In this document: positions 56,048 through 64,000 of the stretch, piece after piece
How the letters are laid out: the number at the start of each line of letters is the position of its first letter
Numbering within the stretch: position 1 is the stretch's first letter
Assembly (NCBI GenBank): GCA_963817635.1
Contig: CAWFPR010000016.1
Span: 186,001-250,000 of the forward strand
Source: CAWFPR01 sp963817635
Lineage (GTDB): Bacteria > Acidobacteriota > Vicinamibacteria > Vicinamibacterales > 2-12-FULL-66-21
Length of the DNA: 64,000 bases
Direction of reading: 5' to 3'
Translations under genes and position numbers: made by a program
Notes under the pieces: generated by a model
Databases searched by the model: none
Seen by the model: the letters and a program-made list of their open reading frames with translations, nothing else
What the model was told of the DNA's origin: nothing

Positions 56048-56674
56048 CTACTTCGAGACGCCGAACCCGTCGATGTGGACCTCGAGGAGGTGATTCACCC
56101 GGATGCCGTAGATTCCGTCGGTCTTCATCCCGGCCTTGGGCATCGTGTGCACGACGGTTCCGTTGACGACGAAGTCGACCTTGTCGGCGCCGACGCGCAC
56201 CTCGAGCGCATTGACGGACGTGCCGTCCGCGCCGGGCTTCTTCACGGTGTCGCTGGGCGTTTTCGGCGAGAGGCTCTCGGTCGACGTATCGCCCTCGCGC
56301 TTCTTGATCAGCCAGGTGCCGTCCTGCGCCACCACGAAGTACGTGTAGGCCTGTTGCGGACCTTCGAGCCCAGCTCCGCCAAAGATCAGGCCGTAGTAGT
56401 TCGTGTGACCGCTCGGCTTCTTGAGCGTGAACGTGCCCTTGAGCGTGTAGGCGCCGCTGGCGGTGCTGGAGGGATTCCAGTACACGGCCGCCGACGGATT
56501 GGTCGCGTCGAAACCGGTCCCTGCCGTCACGAACTTGATGCTGCCCGCCCCGTCGGGGTCCGAGGCGCTTGCACTGCGGTCGGCGCGCACCATCCAGCCT
56601 TTCGGGGACTGCGCGAGCAGCGGGGCGACGACAAGGAGCGCGGCGATCGCGCCAACAACTGTCTGACGTTTCAT
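56048..56674 (-). CDS. Secreted DUF1080-like (glucanase-fold) protein
   Basis: Exported protein of 208 residues with signal peptide (VVGAIAALLVVAPLLAQ). The body resembles a concanavalin-like jelly roll: VYWNPSSTASGAYTLKGTFT, TNYYGLIFGGAGLEG, YTYFVVAQDGTWLIKKREG, VNALEVRVGADKVDFVVNGTVVH, DGIYGIRVNHLLEVHIDGF. DUF1080 members include 3-keto-disaccharide hydrolases and binding modules, but no catalytic residues can be assigned. GAAGGAGAG stands before ATG 56674. Confidence 0.75.
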   Translation of the reverse strand: MKRQTVVGAIAALLVVAPLLAQSPKGWMVRADRSASASDPDGAGSIKFVTAGTGFDATNPSAAVYWNPSSTASGAYTLKGTFTLKKPSGHTNYYGLIFGGAGLEGPQQAYTYFVVAQDGTWLIKKREGDTSTESLSPKTPSDTVKKPGADGTSVNALEVRVGADKVDFVVNGTVVHTMPKAGMKTDGIYGIRVNHLLEVHIDGFGVSK

Positions 56675-56814
56675 CTGTACTCTCCTTCGGAATGATGTCG
56701 AGCTTCCGGACCGTGGGCTCTGATCCGGCCATGGACGATGCTAGCATCGCCCGGCGTGGATTGCGACGGCGAGCCGCAACTGACCCGGCTCGACAGTGGG
56801 CCGGACGAAGAGCC

Positions 56815-56850
56815 GGAAAAAGAAAAGGGCGACCCGTGGGGGCCGCCCTT
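56815..56850 (-). terminator. Rho-independent terminator of the radical SAM gene
   Basis: On the minus strand a stem AAGGGCG...CGCCCTT, with extra CCC/GGG pairing inside, is followed by TTTTCTTTTT. It lies about 37 bases beyond the stop at 56887. This is the clearest classical terminator in the window. Confidence 0.8.
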
Positions 56851-56886
56851 CAAACAAAGGCCGAAAGTGAACAGCGGAGACCGCGC

Positions 56887-58986
56887 CTACGCCTTGGGCT
56901 TGTCGTGCAGCACTTCCTGCACCGGGTCCTTCTTCCTGACGCCGAGGCCCTTGATCTGGAGGACCGGCTCGGGCGGCGCCTCCTTCAGGACGTGCTGCCG
57001 GTAGAGCGCGGCCATGCGCTCGTCCTCGGCCGACTTGGCCTTCTTCGCATCAGCGCGGGCGCGCAGTTTCTCTTCGCGCGCGGTCTTCGCGATCCCCGCC
57101 TCGTCCAGGTCCGTCTGGATCCCGGCGGCCACCGCCTCGGGATCGAGCACAAGGTTGTGCGCGGTCGTCGGCAGGTTGACCGCCTTGCCGCCGGCGAAGA
57201 TCTCGTGGCGGCCGTGCTCCTCGTACCACTTGGTGAGCGTAGCCGTCATGTGCATCTTCTCGATGATGTTCCGCCAGCCGATCCCGGTGTTGTAGGCGCA
57301 GAAGGAAATCTCCCCCTCCTGCGTCGCATACGGGATGATGCACCGTTCGGTTCTGCGGAAGTCGTAGTTGAACAGATCCTGGAACCACATGCCCGCGATG
57401 AACAGGAAGTTCCACCGGTCCGCGCGGCGCATCTGGATGTCGGCTTCGGTGCGGTCGATGCTCACCTTGCCGTAGTCCCGCCCGGTGGCGCCGAACGTCT
57501 TGTCGAACTTCTTCATCAGGTCGACGATCCTGAAGTGCTTCGGCGCCTTGAACGGATCGTAGTTGCGCACGAGGGCCAGCGCCATCCCGACGACCGACAG
57601 AAAACGTCCGCGCCCGGCATCGTTCACGCGCTTCAGGTCGTTCGCGAGCTTGTCGGCGTGGAGGAACGCGGTCACCGGGACCGCTTCCTTCGTCTCCTTG
57701 TCGATCATCACCGCCATGCCGACCCCGCAGTTGGGGTGACAGCCGCAGGTGAGGTTCCCCCACTCGGCGCTCGGCCCGTGCACGAGGTCGGCCCAGTCGG
57801 TGAAGGTGCCCATGAACGAGATCGGGAACCAGTCACGGATCGGCTCGCCGATCTGCACCTGGTTCTTCACGTCGTGCGCCAGGTGCGACAGCGTGTAGCG
57901 CTGCGCCGCGCGCCGCTCCGGTGTCACCTCCTCGTCACGTCCGGTGAACGACACCGGCTGGAACGACAGGAAGTTGATCTTCCGCGGATTGTCGAGGGCG
58001 AACTGGATGATGCGCCCGACCTGCTCGTTGTTCACGCCGTTGACGATCGTCACGACGGGGACGATGTCGACGCCGGCGGTCCAGAGGTTTTCGATGGCGC
58101 GCAGCTTCACGTCGAAGAGGTTGCCGACGAGCCGGTGCGAGTTGGCGGCGTTGCCGATGCCGTCGAACTGGAGATAGGCATACCGCAAGCCTGCGTCGGC
58201 GGCCGCCTTGGCGAACTCCGGGCTCTTGGCGAACTCGATGCCGTTGGTCGCCGCCTGCACCGAGCTGTACCCGACCTTCTTCGCGTAGCGGACGGCATCG
58301 AGGAAGTACGGCGACATCGTCGGCTCGCCGCCCGAGAACTGCACCGACATCTGGCGGCGCGGCTTGATCGAGACCGCGTTGTCGAGCATCGTCTTGATGT
58401 CTTCCCACGACAGCTCGTGGACGAAGCCGACCTGGTTCGCGTCCATGAAGCACGGATCGCACATCATGTTGCAGCGGTTGGTCAGGTCGATCGTCAGGAC
58501 CGCGCCGCGGCCGTACTTAATCGTGCTGCTGCCGTGGTTGTGGAGCTTCTCGTCGTTGTGCGAGCGGATGTCGCTGCCAGGGAATGTTTCCTCGAGGTGC
58601 TTGAAGAAGGCGGAGTCGATCGCCATCACGTCCTCGAAGTGCCCGTGGACCGGGCAGTCCTTGACCATGAGGATCTGGCCATCGCGTTCGATGATCTGGG
58701 CCTTGATTTCCCCGACCTTCTCGTTGAGCAGGATCTTGTAGTCGCGCTTGCCGTCGAGGATCTCCTGGCGCGCTTCGCGCACGCAGTTCGGGCAGAGCGA
58801 ATCGGTTTCGCGAGGCCAGCCGAGCGGCGGCTTCACTTTCTGCCAGGACTTCAGAATCGGCCTCTCGGACCACTTCGGCACGAACGGCTGCCCCGGCTTC
58901 ACGCTGTTCAGTGCGTCGAACACCGTCCAGGCACCGCGTGCGACGTAAGTGAATCCCTTTTCGACGTACTTGATCGGCTTGTGCAT
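56887..58986 (-). CDS. Tes/MSS-like radical SAM enzyme, putative membrane-lipid coupling enzyme
   Basis: Large radical SAM protein of 699 residues. An N-terminal domain has Cys pairs that could bind metal (C65PNC68 and CPVH at 111-114). The SAM cluster motif is C172-x3-C176-x2-C179 (DLTNRCNMMCDPCF). FSGGEPTMSP is the GGEP motif, and further Cys occur in NLTCGCHPNCGVG and ISFCAYNTG. This architecture (Cys-rich N-terminus, DLTxxCNxxCxxCF, long C-terminus) matches the MJ0619 group, which includes archaeal tetraether lipid synthase and the bacterial proteins proposed to join lipid tails into membrane-spanning lipids. The C-terminal 60 residues are charged and coiled. No lipid gene adjoins it, so the assignment rests on sequence pattern. 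Confidence 0.7.
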   Translation of the reverse strand: MHKPIKYVEKGFTYVARGAWTVFDALNSVKPGQPFVPKWSERPILKSWQKVKPPLGWPRETDSLCPNCVREARQEILDGKRDYKILLNEKVGEIKAQIIERDGQILMVKDCPVHGHFEDVMAIDSAFFKHLEETFPGSDIRSHNDEKLHNHGSSTIKYGRGAVLTIDLTNRCNMMCDPCFMDANQVGFVHELSWEDIKTMLDNAVSIKPRRQMSVQFSGGEPTMSPYFLDAVRYAKKVGYSSVQAATNGIEFAKSPEFAKAAADAGLRYAYLQFDGIGNAANSHRLVGNLFDVKLRAIENLWTAGVDIVPVVTIVNGVNNEQVGRIIQFALDNPRKINFLSFQPVSFTGRDEEVTPERRAAQRYTLSHLAHDVKNQVQIGEPIRDWFPISFMGTFTDWADLVHGPSAEWGNLTCGCHPNCGVGMAVMIDKETKEAVPVTAFLHADKLANDLKRVNDAGRGRFLSVVGMALALVRNYDPFKAPKHFRIVDLMKKFDKTFGATGRDYGKVSIDRTEADIQMRRADRWNFLFIAGMWFQDLFNYDFRRTERCIIPYATQEGEISFCAYNTGIGWRNIIEKMHMTATLTKWYEEHGRHEIFAGGKAVNLPTTAHNLVLDPEAVAAGIQTDLDEAGIAKTAREEKLRARADAKKAKSAEDERMAALYRQHVLKEAPPEPVLQIKGLGVRKKDPVQEVLHDKPKA

Positions 58987-59124
58987 ATGCCTCCGGCAAT
59001 GACCCCGCAGCTGCGGATTCGACGCAGCATAGCCGCGGCTTTGCAAGGCCGCAGCGAAAATCAGGTCAACGGGCGATTTTTGGGGTGAACTGGCAATATC
59101 CGGCCCCGGCTGCCGGGCGGGAGT

Positions 59125-59730
59125 TCAGGCGCTAACACGCTGCCGGCTCAACCACTTAGCGGATCGAGCCTGCCAGAAAACCCGGAACGCCAGAAGAGCG
59201 GCTATCGCCACGGCGTAGTACACCGGCGGGCCGACCGCCACCTTGACCTTCCAGATGTAGTGCGCCGCGCCAGCCACCGCGCTGACGTAGATCAGGCGGT
59301 GCAGGACCAGCCATTGGCGGCCAAGGCGCCGAATCCATCCCTTTGTCGACGTGACCGCCAGCGGAATCAGGAGAATGAACGCGAGCATCCCGGCCGTGAT
59401 GAACGGCCGCTTGACGACGTCCTTCACCATCCCGGGGACGTCGAAGAACTTGTCGAGCACGAGGTAGGTCAGGAAGTGCATCGACGCGTAGAAGAAGGCG
59501 AAAAGTCCGAGCATCCGCCGATACTGGATGATCCGGTTCCAGCCGGTCACCCGCCTGAACGGCGTGACCGCCAGCGTGAGGATCAGAAAACGAAGCGTCC
59601 ACACGCCCGTCTCCAGTTGCAGCGTCTCGGCGGGATTGACGCCGAGCGTGCCGTTCACGCCGGCCCGGACGAGCAGCGCCGCCGGAACCAGGGCGAGGAC
59701 AAAAACCAGCGGTTTGGCGAATTTGATCAT
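59125..59730 (-). CDS. msrQ: Protein-methionine-sulfoxide reductase heme-binding subunit MsrQ
   Basis: Membrane b-type cytochrome of 201 residues that feeds electrons to MsrP. Helices: PLVFVLALVPAALLVRAGV, WTLRFLILTLAVTPFRRVTG, MLGLFAFFYASMHFLTYLVL with a haem His, ITAGMLAFILLIPLAVTS, and the final pair with His in WLVLHRLIYVSAVAGAAHYIW. TPFRRVTGW and RRMLGLFAF are typical of MsrQ/YedZ. It starts 42 bases after msrP. Confidence 0.93.
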   Translation of the reverse strand: MIKFAKPLVFVLALVPAALLVRAGVNGTLGVNPAETLQLETGVWTLRFLILTLAVTPFRRVTGWNRIIQYRRMLGLFAFFYASMHFLTYLVLDKFFDVPGMVKDVVKRPFITAGMLAFILLIPLAVTSTKGWIRRLGRQWLVLHRLIYVSAVAGAAHYIWKVKVAVGPPVYYAVAIAALLAFRVFWQARSAKWLSRQRVSA

Positions 59731-59772
59731 TGGATCAAGGACGGCTCACGAGCCGCCCCAACGCTGGAGCGG

Positions 59773-60756
<984 letters not shown>

Positions 60757-60860
60757 CGGGGACCTGCCTCGCCGCTTGACGTCGTCAACCCTACCACGAC
60801 TATGAAAACACCGGACGACGCTGATTGCTTCCCGCGACGCCAATGTCGGAGAATGCACCC

Positions 60861-61865
60861 ATGACGACCGCTTCTGACCCGAAATGGCCCAGGCTGCTCG
60901 CCTTGTCCGTGCACGAGTTCCGGACGCCGGTCACCGTTGTCGCGGGCTACATCCGGATGCTGCTGAAGGACCGGGGCGGCGCGATCACCGAACAGCAGCG
61001 CCGGCTGCTCGAAGAAGCGGAAAAGTCCTGCGGACGCCTGTCCGGCCTCCTGACGGAGATGAGCGACCTGTCCAATCTCGAAGCCCGCACCGCGCCGTTC
61101 AATCGAAGCGAGGTCGACCTGCACGCACTGCTCAGGGAGACGATAGACGCGCTGCCCGAGGTGCCGGACCGCGAAATCGAGGTGACACTGGCGCCCGCCA
61201 GCGGCCTGCCCGTGCAGGGGGATCCCGTGCGGCTGAAGGCGGCATTCACCTCGATACTGTCAGCGCTTCGACGGGAACTCGTGGCGAGCACGCAGTTGCG
61301 GGTACGCGAGCGATCGGGCGAGTTCGAAGGGCGCCCGGCGATCTGGATCGCGATCGGGGGCGCCGACCAGATCGAGGCGCTCGCATCGGCCGGCCCGCAG
61401 GCTCTGGCGACCTTCGACGAGTGGCGCGGGGGATGCGGCCTGAGTCTCCCGGTCGCCCGCCGTGTGATCGACGCGCACGGCGGCATGCTGTGGTCCCCGG
61501 CCGACGGCTCCAAGGCCGCCGCCGTCGTGGCGCTGCCGAGCGAGGGTTCAGGGCTCAGGGCTTGCAGGGCTCAAGGTTTAGGGCTCAAGGGTCAAGGCGG
61601 TGCGGGTACAATTGTCCGGATCGGAACGCAGCTTTCAAGGACCAGGAGCCACAGATGTCAGCACTCGCCGCCTCTCTCCTCGAGAAGATACAGTCCCGCC
61701 GCGCCCGCACCGGCGTGGTCGGCCTCGGCTATGTCGGCCTCCCCCTTGCCGTCGAACTGGGCAAGGCGGGGTTCCACGCCACGGGCATCGATCTCGACGA
61801 TCGCAAGATCCAGTCGATCAACCAGGGGCGTTCCTATATCCCGGACGTCTCCACGGCGGATGTGA
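60861..61865 (+). CDS. Sensor histidine kinase core; reading frame runs through a heptamer array
   Basis: Small kinase without a visible sensor or membrane segment. The H-box is LSVHEFRTPVTVVAGYI with the phospho-accepting His. The catalytic domain is divergent: no clear N-box, but GGCGLSLPVARRVIDAHGG is a recognisable G2 box. The natural end should fall near 61545; instead the frame passes into heptamer repeats, giving a Gly/Leu-rich tail, and continues 211 bases into the next gene. No response regulator is next to it. GGAG eight bases before ATG 60861 supports that start; 60843 is possible. Kinase activity is uncertain given the missing N-box. Confidence 0.6.
   Translation: MTTASDPKWPRLLALSVHEFRTPVTVVAGYIRMLLKDRGGAITEQQRRLLEEAEKSCGRLSGLLTEMSDLSNLEARTAPFNRSEVDLHALLRETIDALPEVPDREIEVTLAPASGLPVQGDPVRLKAAFTSILSALRRELVASTQLRVRERSGEFEGRPAIWIAIGGADQIEALASAGPQALATFDEWRGGCGLSLPVARRVIDAHGGMLWSPADGSKAAAVVALPSEGSGLRACRAQGLGLKGQGGAGTIVRIGTQLSRTRSHRCQHSPPLSSRRYSPAAPAPAWSASAMSASPLPSNWARRGSTPRASISTIARSSRSTRGVPISRTSPRRM
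61545..61595. repeat. Heptamer array inside the 3' end of the kinase gene
   Basis: GGTTCAG, GGCTCAG, then slightly irregular GGCTTGCA and GGGCTCAA, then GGTTTAG, GGCTCAA, GGGTCAA. Same family as the arrays at 17458, 40504 and 42841. A TACAAT box follows at 61607. Confidence 0.75.
61607..61612 (+). promoter_or_regulatory. Putative -10 box of the nucleotide-sugar dehydrogenase gene
   Basis: TACAAT, 43 bases before ATG 61655, preceded by a G-rich spacer and the heptamer array. AGGAG stands seven bases before the ATG. Confidence 0.4.
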
Positions 61866-63019
61866 CGGCCCTCACCAAGGCGGGCAAACTCGACGCGACG
61901 ACGGACTTCTCGATCGTGAAGGAGCTCGACACGATCAACATCTGCGTGCCGACGCCGCTGCGCAAGACGAAAGACCCGGACATGTCCTACATCGTCTCGG
62001 CCGTGGAGGCTATCGCGAAGCACCTGCACCCGGGCATGCTGATCGTGCTGGAGTCGACGACGTATCCGGGAACGACCGACGAAGTGGTGCAGCCGCTTCT
62101 CGAGGCCACGGGGCTCAAGGCAGGCGTTGACTTCTTCATTGCCTTCTCGCCCGAGCGCGTCGATCCGGGCAATCCCACGTTCCAGACCCACAACGTGCCG
62201 AAGGTGGTCGGCGGGCTCACGGCGGAGTGTTCACAACTGGCGGCAGCGTTGTACGGCACGGCGATCGAGACGATCGTCCCGGTCAGCTCCACGCGGGTCG
62301 CCGAGATGGTCAAGCTGCTCGAGAACACGTTCCGCGCGGTGAACATCGGCCTCGTGAACGAGCTGGCGCTCATGTGCGACCGGATGGACATCGACGTGTG
62401 GGAAGTCGTGGATGCCGCGAAGACCAAGCCGTTCGGTTTCATGGCGTTCTATCCCGGTCCCGGGCTCGGCGGGCACTGCATTCCGATCGACCCGTTCTAC
62501 CTGTCGTGGAAGGCGAAGCAGAGCGGCTTCGATCCGCGCTTCATCGAACTGGCGGGACACATCAACGGCGGCATGCCGCACTACGTGGTCGACAAGGTCG
62601 CCGACGCGCTGAACACGAAGCGCAAGTCGATCAACGGCGCCAGGATCCTGGTGGCCGGGGTCGCCTACAAGCGCGACATCGACGACATGCGGGAGTCGCC
62701 CGCGCTCGACGTCATGGGACTGCTCCACGCCAAAGGCGCCATCGTCTCGTACGCGGATCCCTTCGTTCCGGAGGTGCACGGCCGCGAGTGGTCGGGGCAC
62801 TACGACATCCGCGCCGTGGACCTCACGCGCGGATCGATCGGACAGTACGACTGCGTCGTGATCGTCACCGATCACAAGGCGTTCGACTACGACGCAATCG
62901 TCGCCGAATGCGATGTCGTCGTCGACACGCGCAACGCCATCAAGCAGCGCCATCCGAACGTCTTCCGGCTCGGCGCGCCGAAACCTGCGGGGCAGGGGGA
63001 GAAGATCGGCGTCGCGTAG
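61655..63019 (+). CDS. UDP-sugar 6-dehydrogenase (WbpA/TviB-like nucleotide sugar dehydrogenase)
   Basis: NAD-dependent enzyme of 454 residues that oxidises the C6 hydroxyl of a UDP-sugar to a uronic acid for surface polysaccharide. Rossmann motif GVVGLGYVGLPLAVELG; substrate loop NICVPTPLRK and ESTTYPGTTDEVV; FSPERVDPGN is typical of the UDP-HexNAc dehydrogenase branch. The catalytic Cys is in PGPGLGGHCIPIDPFYLSW. LVAGVAYKRDIDDMRESPAL marks the C-terminal NAD domain. UDP-GlcNAc/ManNAc or UDP-Glc cannot be separated from sequence alone. Confidence 0.92.
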   Translation: MSALAASLLEKIQSRRARTGVVGLGYVGLPLAVELGKAGFHATGIDLDDRKIQSINQGRSYIPDVSTADVTALTKAGKLDATTDFSIVKELDTINICVPTPLRKTKDPDMSYIVSAVEAIAKHLHPGMLIVLESTTYPGTTDEVVQPLLEATGLKAGVDFFIAFSPERVDPGNPTFQTHNVPKVVGGLTAECSQLAAALYGTAIETIVPVSSTRVAEMVKLLENTFRAVNIGLVNELALMCDRMDIDVWEVVDAAKTKPFGFMAFYPGPGLGGHCIPIDPFYLSWKAKQSGFDPRFIELAGHINGGMPHYVVDKVADALNTKRKSINGARILVAGVAYKRDIDDMRESPALDVMGLLHAKGAIVSYADPFVPEVHGREWSGHYDIRAVDLTRGSIGQYDCVVIVTDHKAFDYDAIVAECDVVVDTRNAIKQRHPNVFRLGAPKPAGQGEKIGVA

Positions 63020-63079
63020 CGCATCGAACCGGATGAGGAGTTGCCGGGTCAGTCTCAGGGCGTCGCCAGGCAGTGGCCG

Positions 63080-64000
63080 CTACTCGATCCGTTTCACCTG
63101 CACGATGAGCGACACGGGGCGTCCTTCGAACAGGCGCCCATAGTTCACCACCAGCCGACCGTTGGCGACCGACAGCGCCTCTGCAGCGACGGGCTGGCCG
63201 CCACGGCCGGCCCGCACGCCAGTCGTCTGGCCTTTCGCCGCCTCCATGGCGGAGGGCGTTGCCACAAGCGTCGACGAGCCGGCGCGAGCCGGCAGCTCAA
63301 TCTCCACCGCCTCGGCAGGCGCGACGTCGAGCATCTTGCGTCCCTGGCCGCCTGGCCAGAACGTCGTGGACCCAGGCTCACCGCGCCGCACCGTCGCATC
63401 GGCGCGGGTGGTCTCCAGTTCCAGACGAACGCGGCCATCACTGCCGGCACGCCCGCGGATACGGCCGGACACCCGCGACAGCACGTCGAACTCGAACTGA
63501 TCGGCGACGATCTGCGGGAGCGCGAGCCGAAGCGGCGGGAACGCAAACGGCAGATCCATCCCCTGGAGTCCCGTCAGGATCACGTGACGGGCGGAAGCCG
63601 CGTCGCTGGCGCCGCGGCGGACCAGCCAGAGGTCGTAGTGCAGGAGCGTTGCCGCAAGGCGGGGGTCCTCCTTCGCAAAGGCGTCAATCTCGACCTTGAT
63701 GGAGACCACTCCGCAGCCGGCCGTCGCCGGTGCGTGCAGCAGGTCGAGCACGTACTGCTGCCCCTCGCCGAGGACCAGGCGCTGGCGCCCCGACGCAGCC
63801 GGGGTACTGGAATCAGCCGAGTAGCGCGACCACTCGAGGTCGAACGTCTCCTTGCCGTTCTCGTCCTGGACGGCTGTCGTCGTGATGGCCCAGACGTGCG
63901 CGAACTCACTCCTCAGTCCCTCCACCGTCCTGGACGAAGTCCCGTCGGCGCTGCCGACCGAACAGAGGGATCCCCCATTGGCGAGGCTTCCTGCGTACAG
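63080..64000 (-). CDS. Uncharacterised protein, 5' end outside the window
   Basis: Open frame to the window edge; the visible part has about 306 residues. An internal GTG at 63925 could be a start, but the frame upstream (SLANGGSLCSVGSADG) reads as coding, so the gene is probably cut. Features: YVLDLLHAPATAGCGVVSIKVEIDAF, LHYDLWLVRRGAS, LDVAPAEAVEIELPARAG and a beta-rich end GRLFEGRPVSLIVQVKRIE. It has no obvious catalytic motif. Such wording is common in secreted proteins, but no family is recognised. Confidence 0.5.
   Translation of the reverse strand: MYAGSLANGGSLCSVGSADGTSSRTVEGLRSEFAHVWAITTTAVQDENGKETFDLEWSRYSADSSTPAASGRQRLVLGEGQQYVLDLLHAPATAGCGVVSIKVEIDAFAKEDPRLAATLLHYDLWLVRRGASDAASARHVILTGLQGMDLPFAFPPLRLALPQIVADQFEFDVLSRVSGRIRGRAGSDGRVRLELETTRADATVRRGEPGSTTFWPGGQGRKMLDVAPAEAVEIELPARAGSSTLVATPSAMEAAKGQTTGVRAGRGGQPVAAEALSVANGRLVVNYGRLFEGRPVSLIVQVKRIE

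Noticed and set aside
56569..59088. 839-codon open frame on the plus strand opposite the radical SAM gene
   Set aside because: The product is composed of Arg, Val, Asp and His runs typical of the antisense of a high-GC gene, with no motif. The minus strand has the cluster motif, GGEP and a terminator.

Overview
The window is high-GC bacterial chromosome. It carries a lone FtsX/MacB-type permease of the acidobacterial orphan kind, several secreted S9/S15/M1 peptidases, a large secreted BNR/VPS10-like protein, GH27/GH31/GH127 glycosidases and a PEP-CTERM protein. That mix points to Acidobacteriota, most likely the Vicinamibacteria; this is inference from gene content, with no rRNA or marker gene to confirm it. 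Many genes switch reading frame once or more while the protein family continues, so the sequence looks like an assembly with residual single-base indels. I annotate such loci as single genes and give the approximate break positions.

Layout. 0-1.5 kb: a short PEP-CTERM protein and moaA. 1.5-10.5 kb (minus strand): a tight operon that starts with a membrane-anchored FAD/NAD(P)-2Fe-2S reductase, followed by a b-type membrane cytochrome, a 24-heme cytochrome c, a 39-heme cytochrome c built from 222-bp tandem repeats, an outer-membrane beta-barrel and a small secreted protein with a C-terminal membrane anchor. Together these form a plausible NAD(P)H-to-outside electron conduit and are the most interesting locus here. 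10.8-14 kb: an ABC exporter pair and an HtrA protease. 14-19.3 kb: a BNR-repeat protein and a glutamate semialdehyde dehydrogenase, separated by an 18-unit heptamer array. 19.4-26.4 kb (minus): a GH31 enzyme, a second TIM-barrel glycosidase-like protein, a Clp N-domain protein, a cyclophilin and a DUF1801 protein. 26.5-32.9 kb: an S9 peptidase, the orphan permease and an M1 aminopeptidase. 32.9-33.7 kb: a small nucleotidyltransferase pair resembling a toxin-antitoxin module, with a perfect TATAAT box that predicts a leaderless transcript.

33.7-53.9 kb is a sugar island: TIM-barrel isomerase, ribulokinase, ribulose-5-phosphate 4-epimerase and HAD phosphatase on one strand; GH127 beta-L-arabinofuranosidase, a DPP-IV-like peptidase, an S15-like hydrolase, GH27 alpha-galactosidase, an M50-like protease, a second FGGY kinase, aldose 1-epimerase and a complete sugar ABC importer (ATPase, permease, binding lipoprotein). 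These genes would release, import and phosphorylate arabinose/galactose-type sugars from plant polysaccharide. 53.9-64 kb: an aldehyde dehydrogenase with its DUF779 partner, a secreted glucanase-fold protein, a Tes/MSS-like radical SAM enzyme with a strong terminator, MsrPQ, a histidine kinase that runs into a heptamer array, a nucleotide-sugar dehydrogenase and a partial unknown gene.

MoaA and MsrP are linked functionally through molybdenum cofactor. Dispersed 7-bp repeat arrays (GGCTTAA/GGCTCAG family) occur at four places and reach into the ends of two coding sequences. I saw no tRNA, rRNA, CRISPR array, transposase or phage gene.
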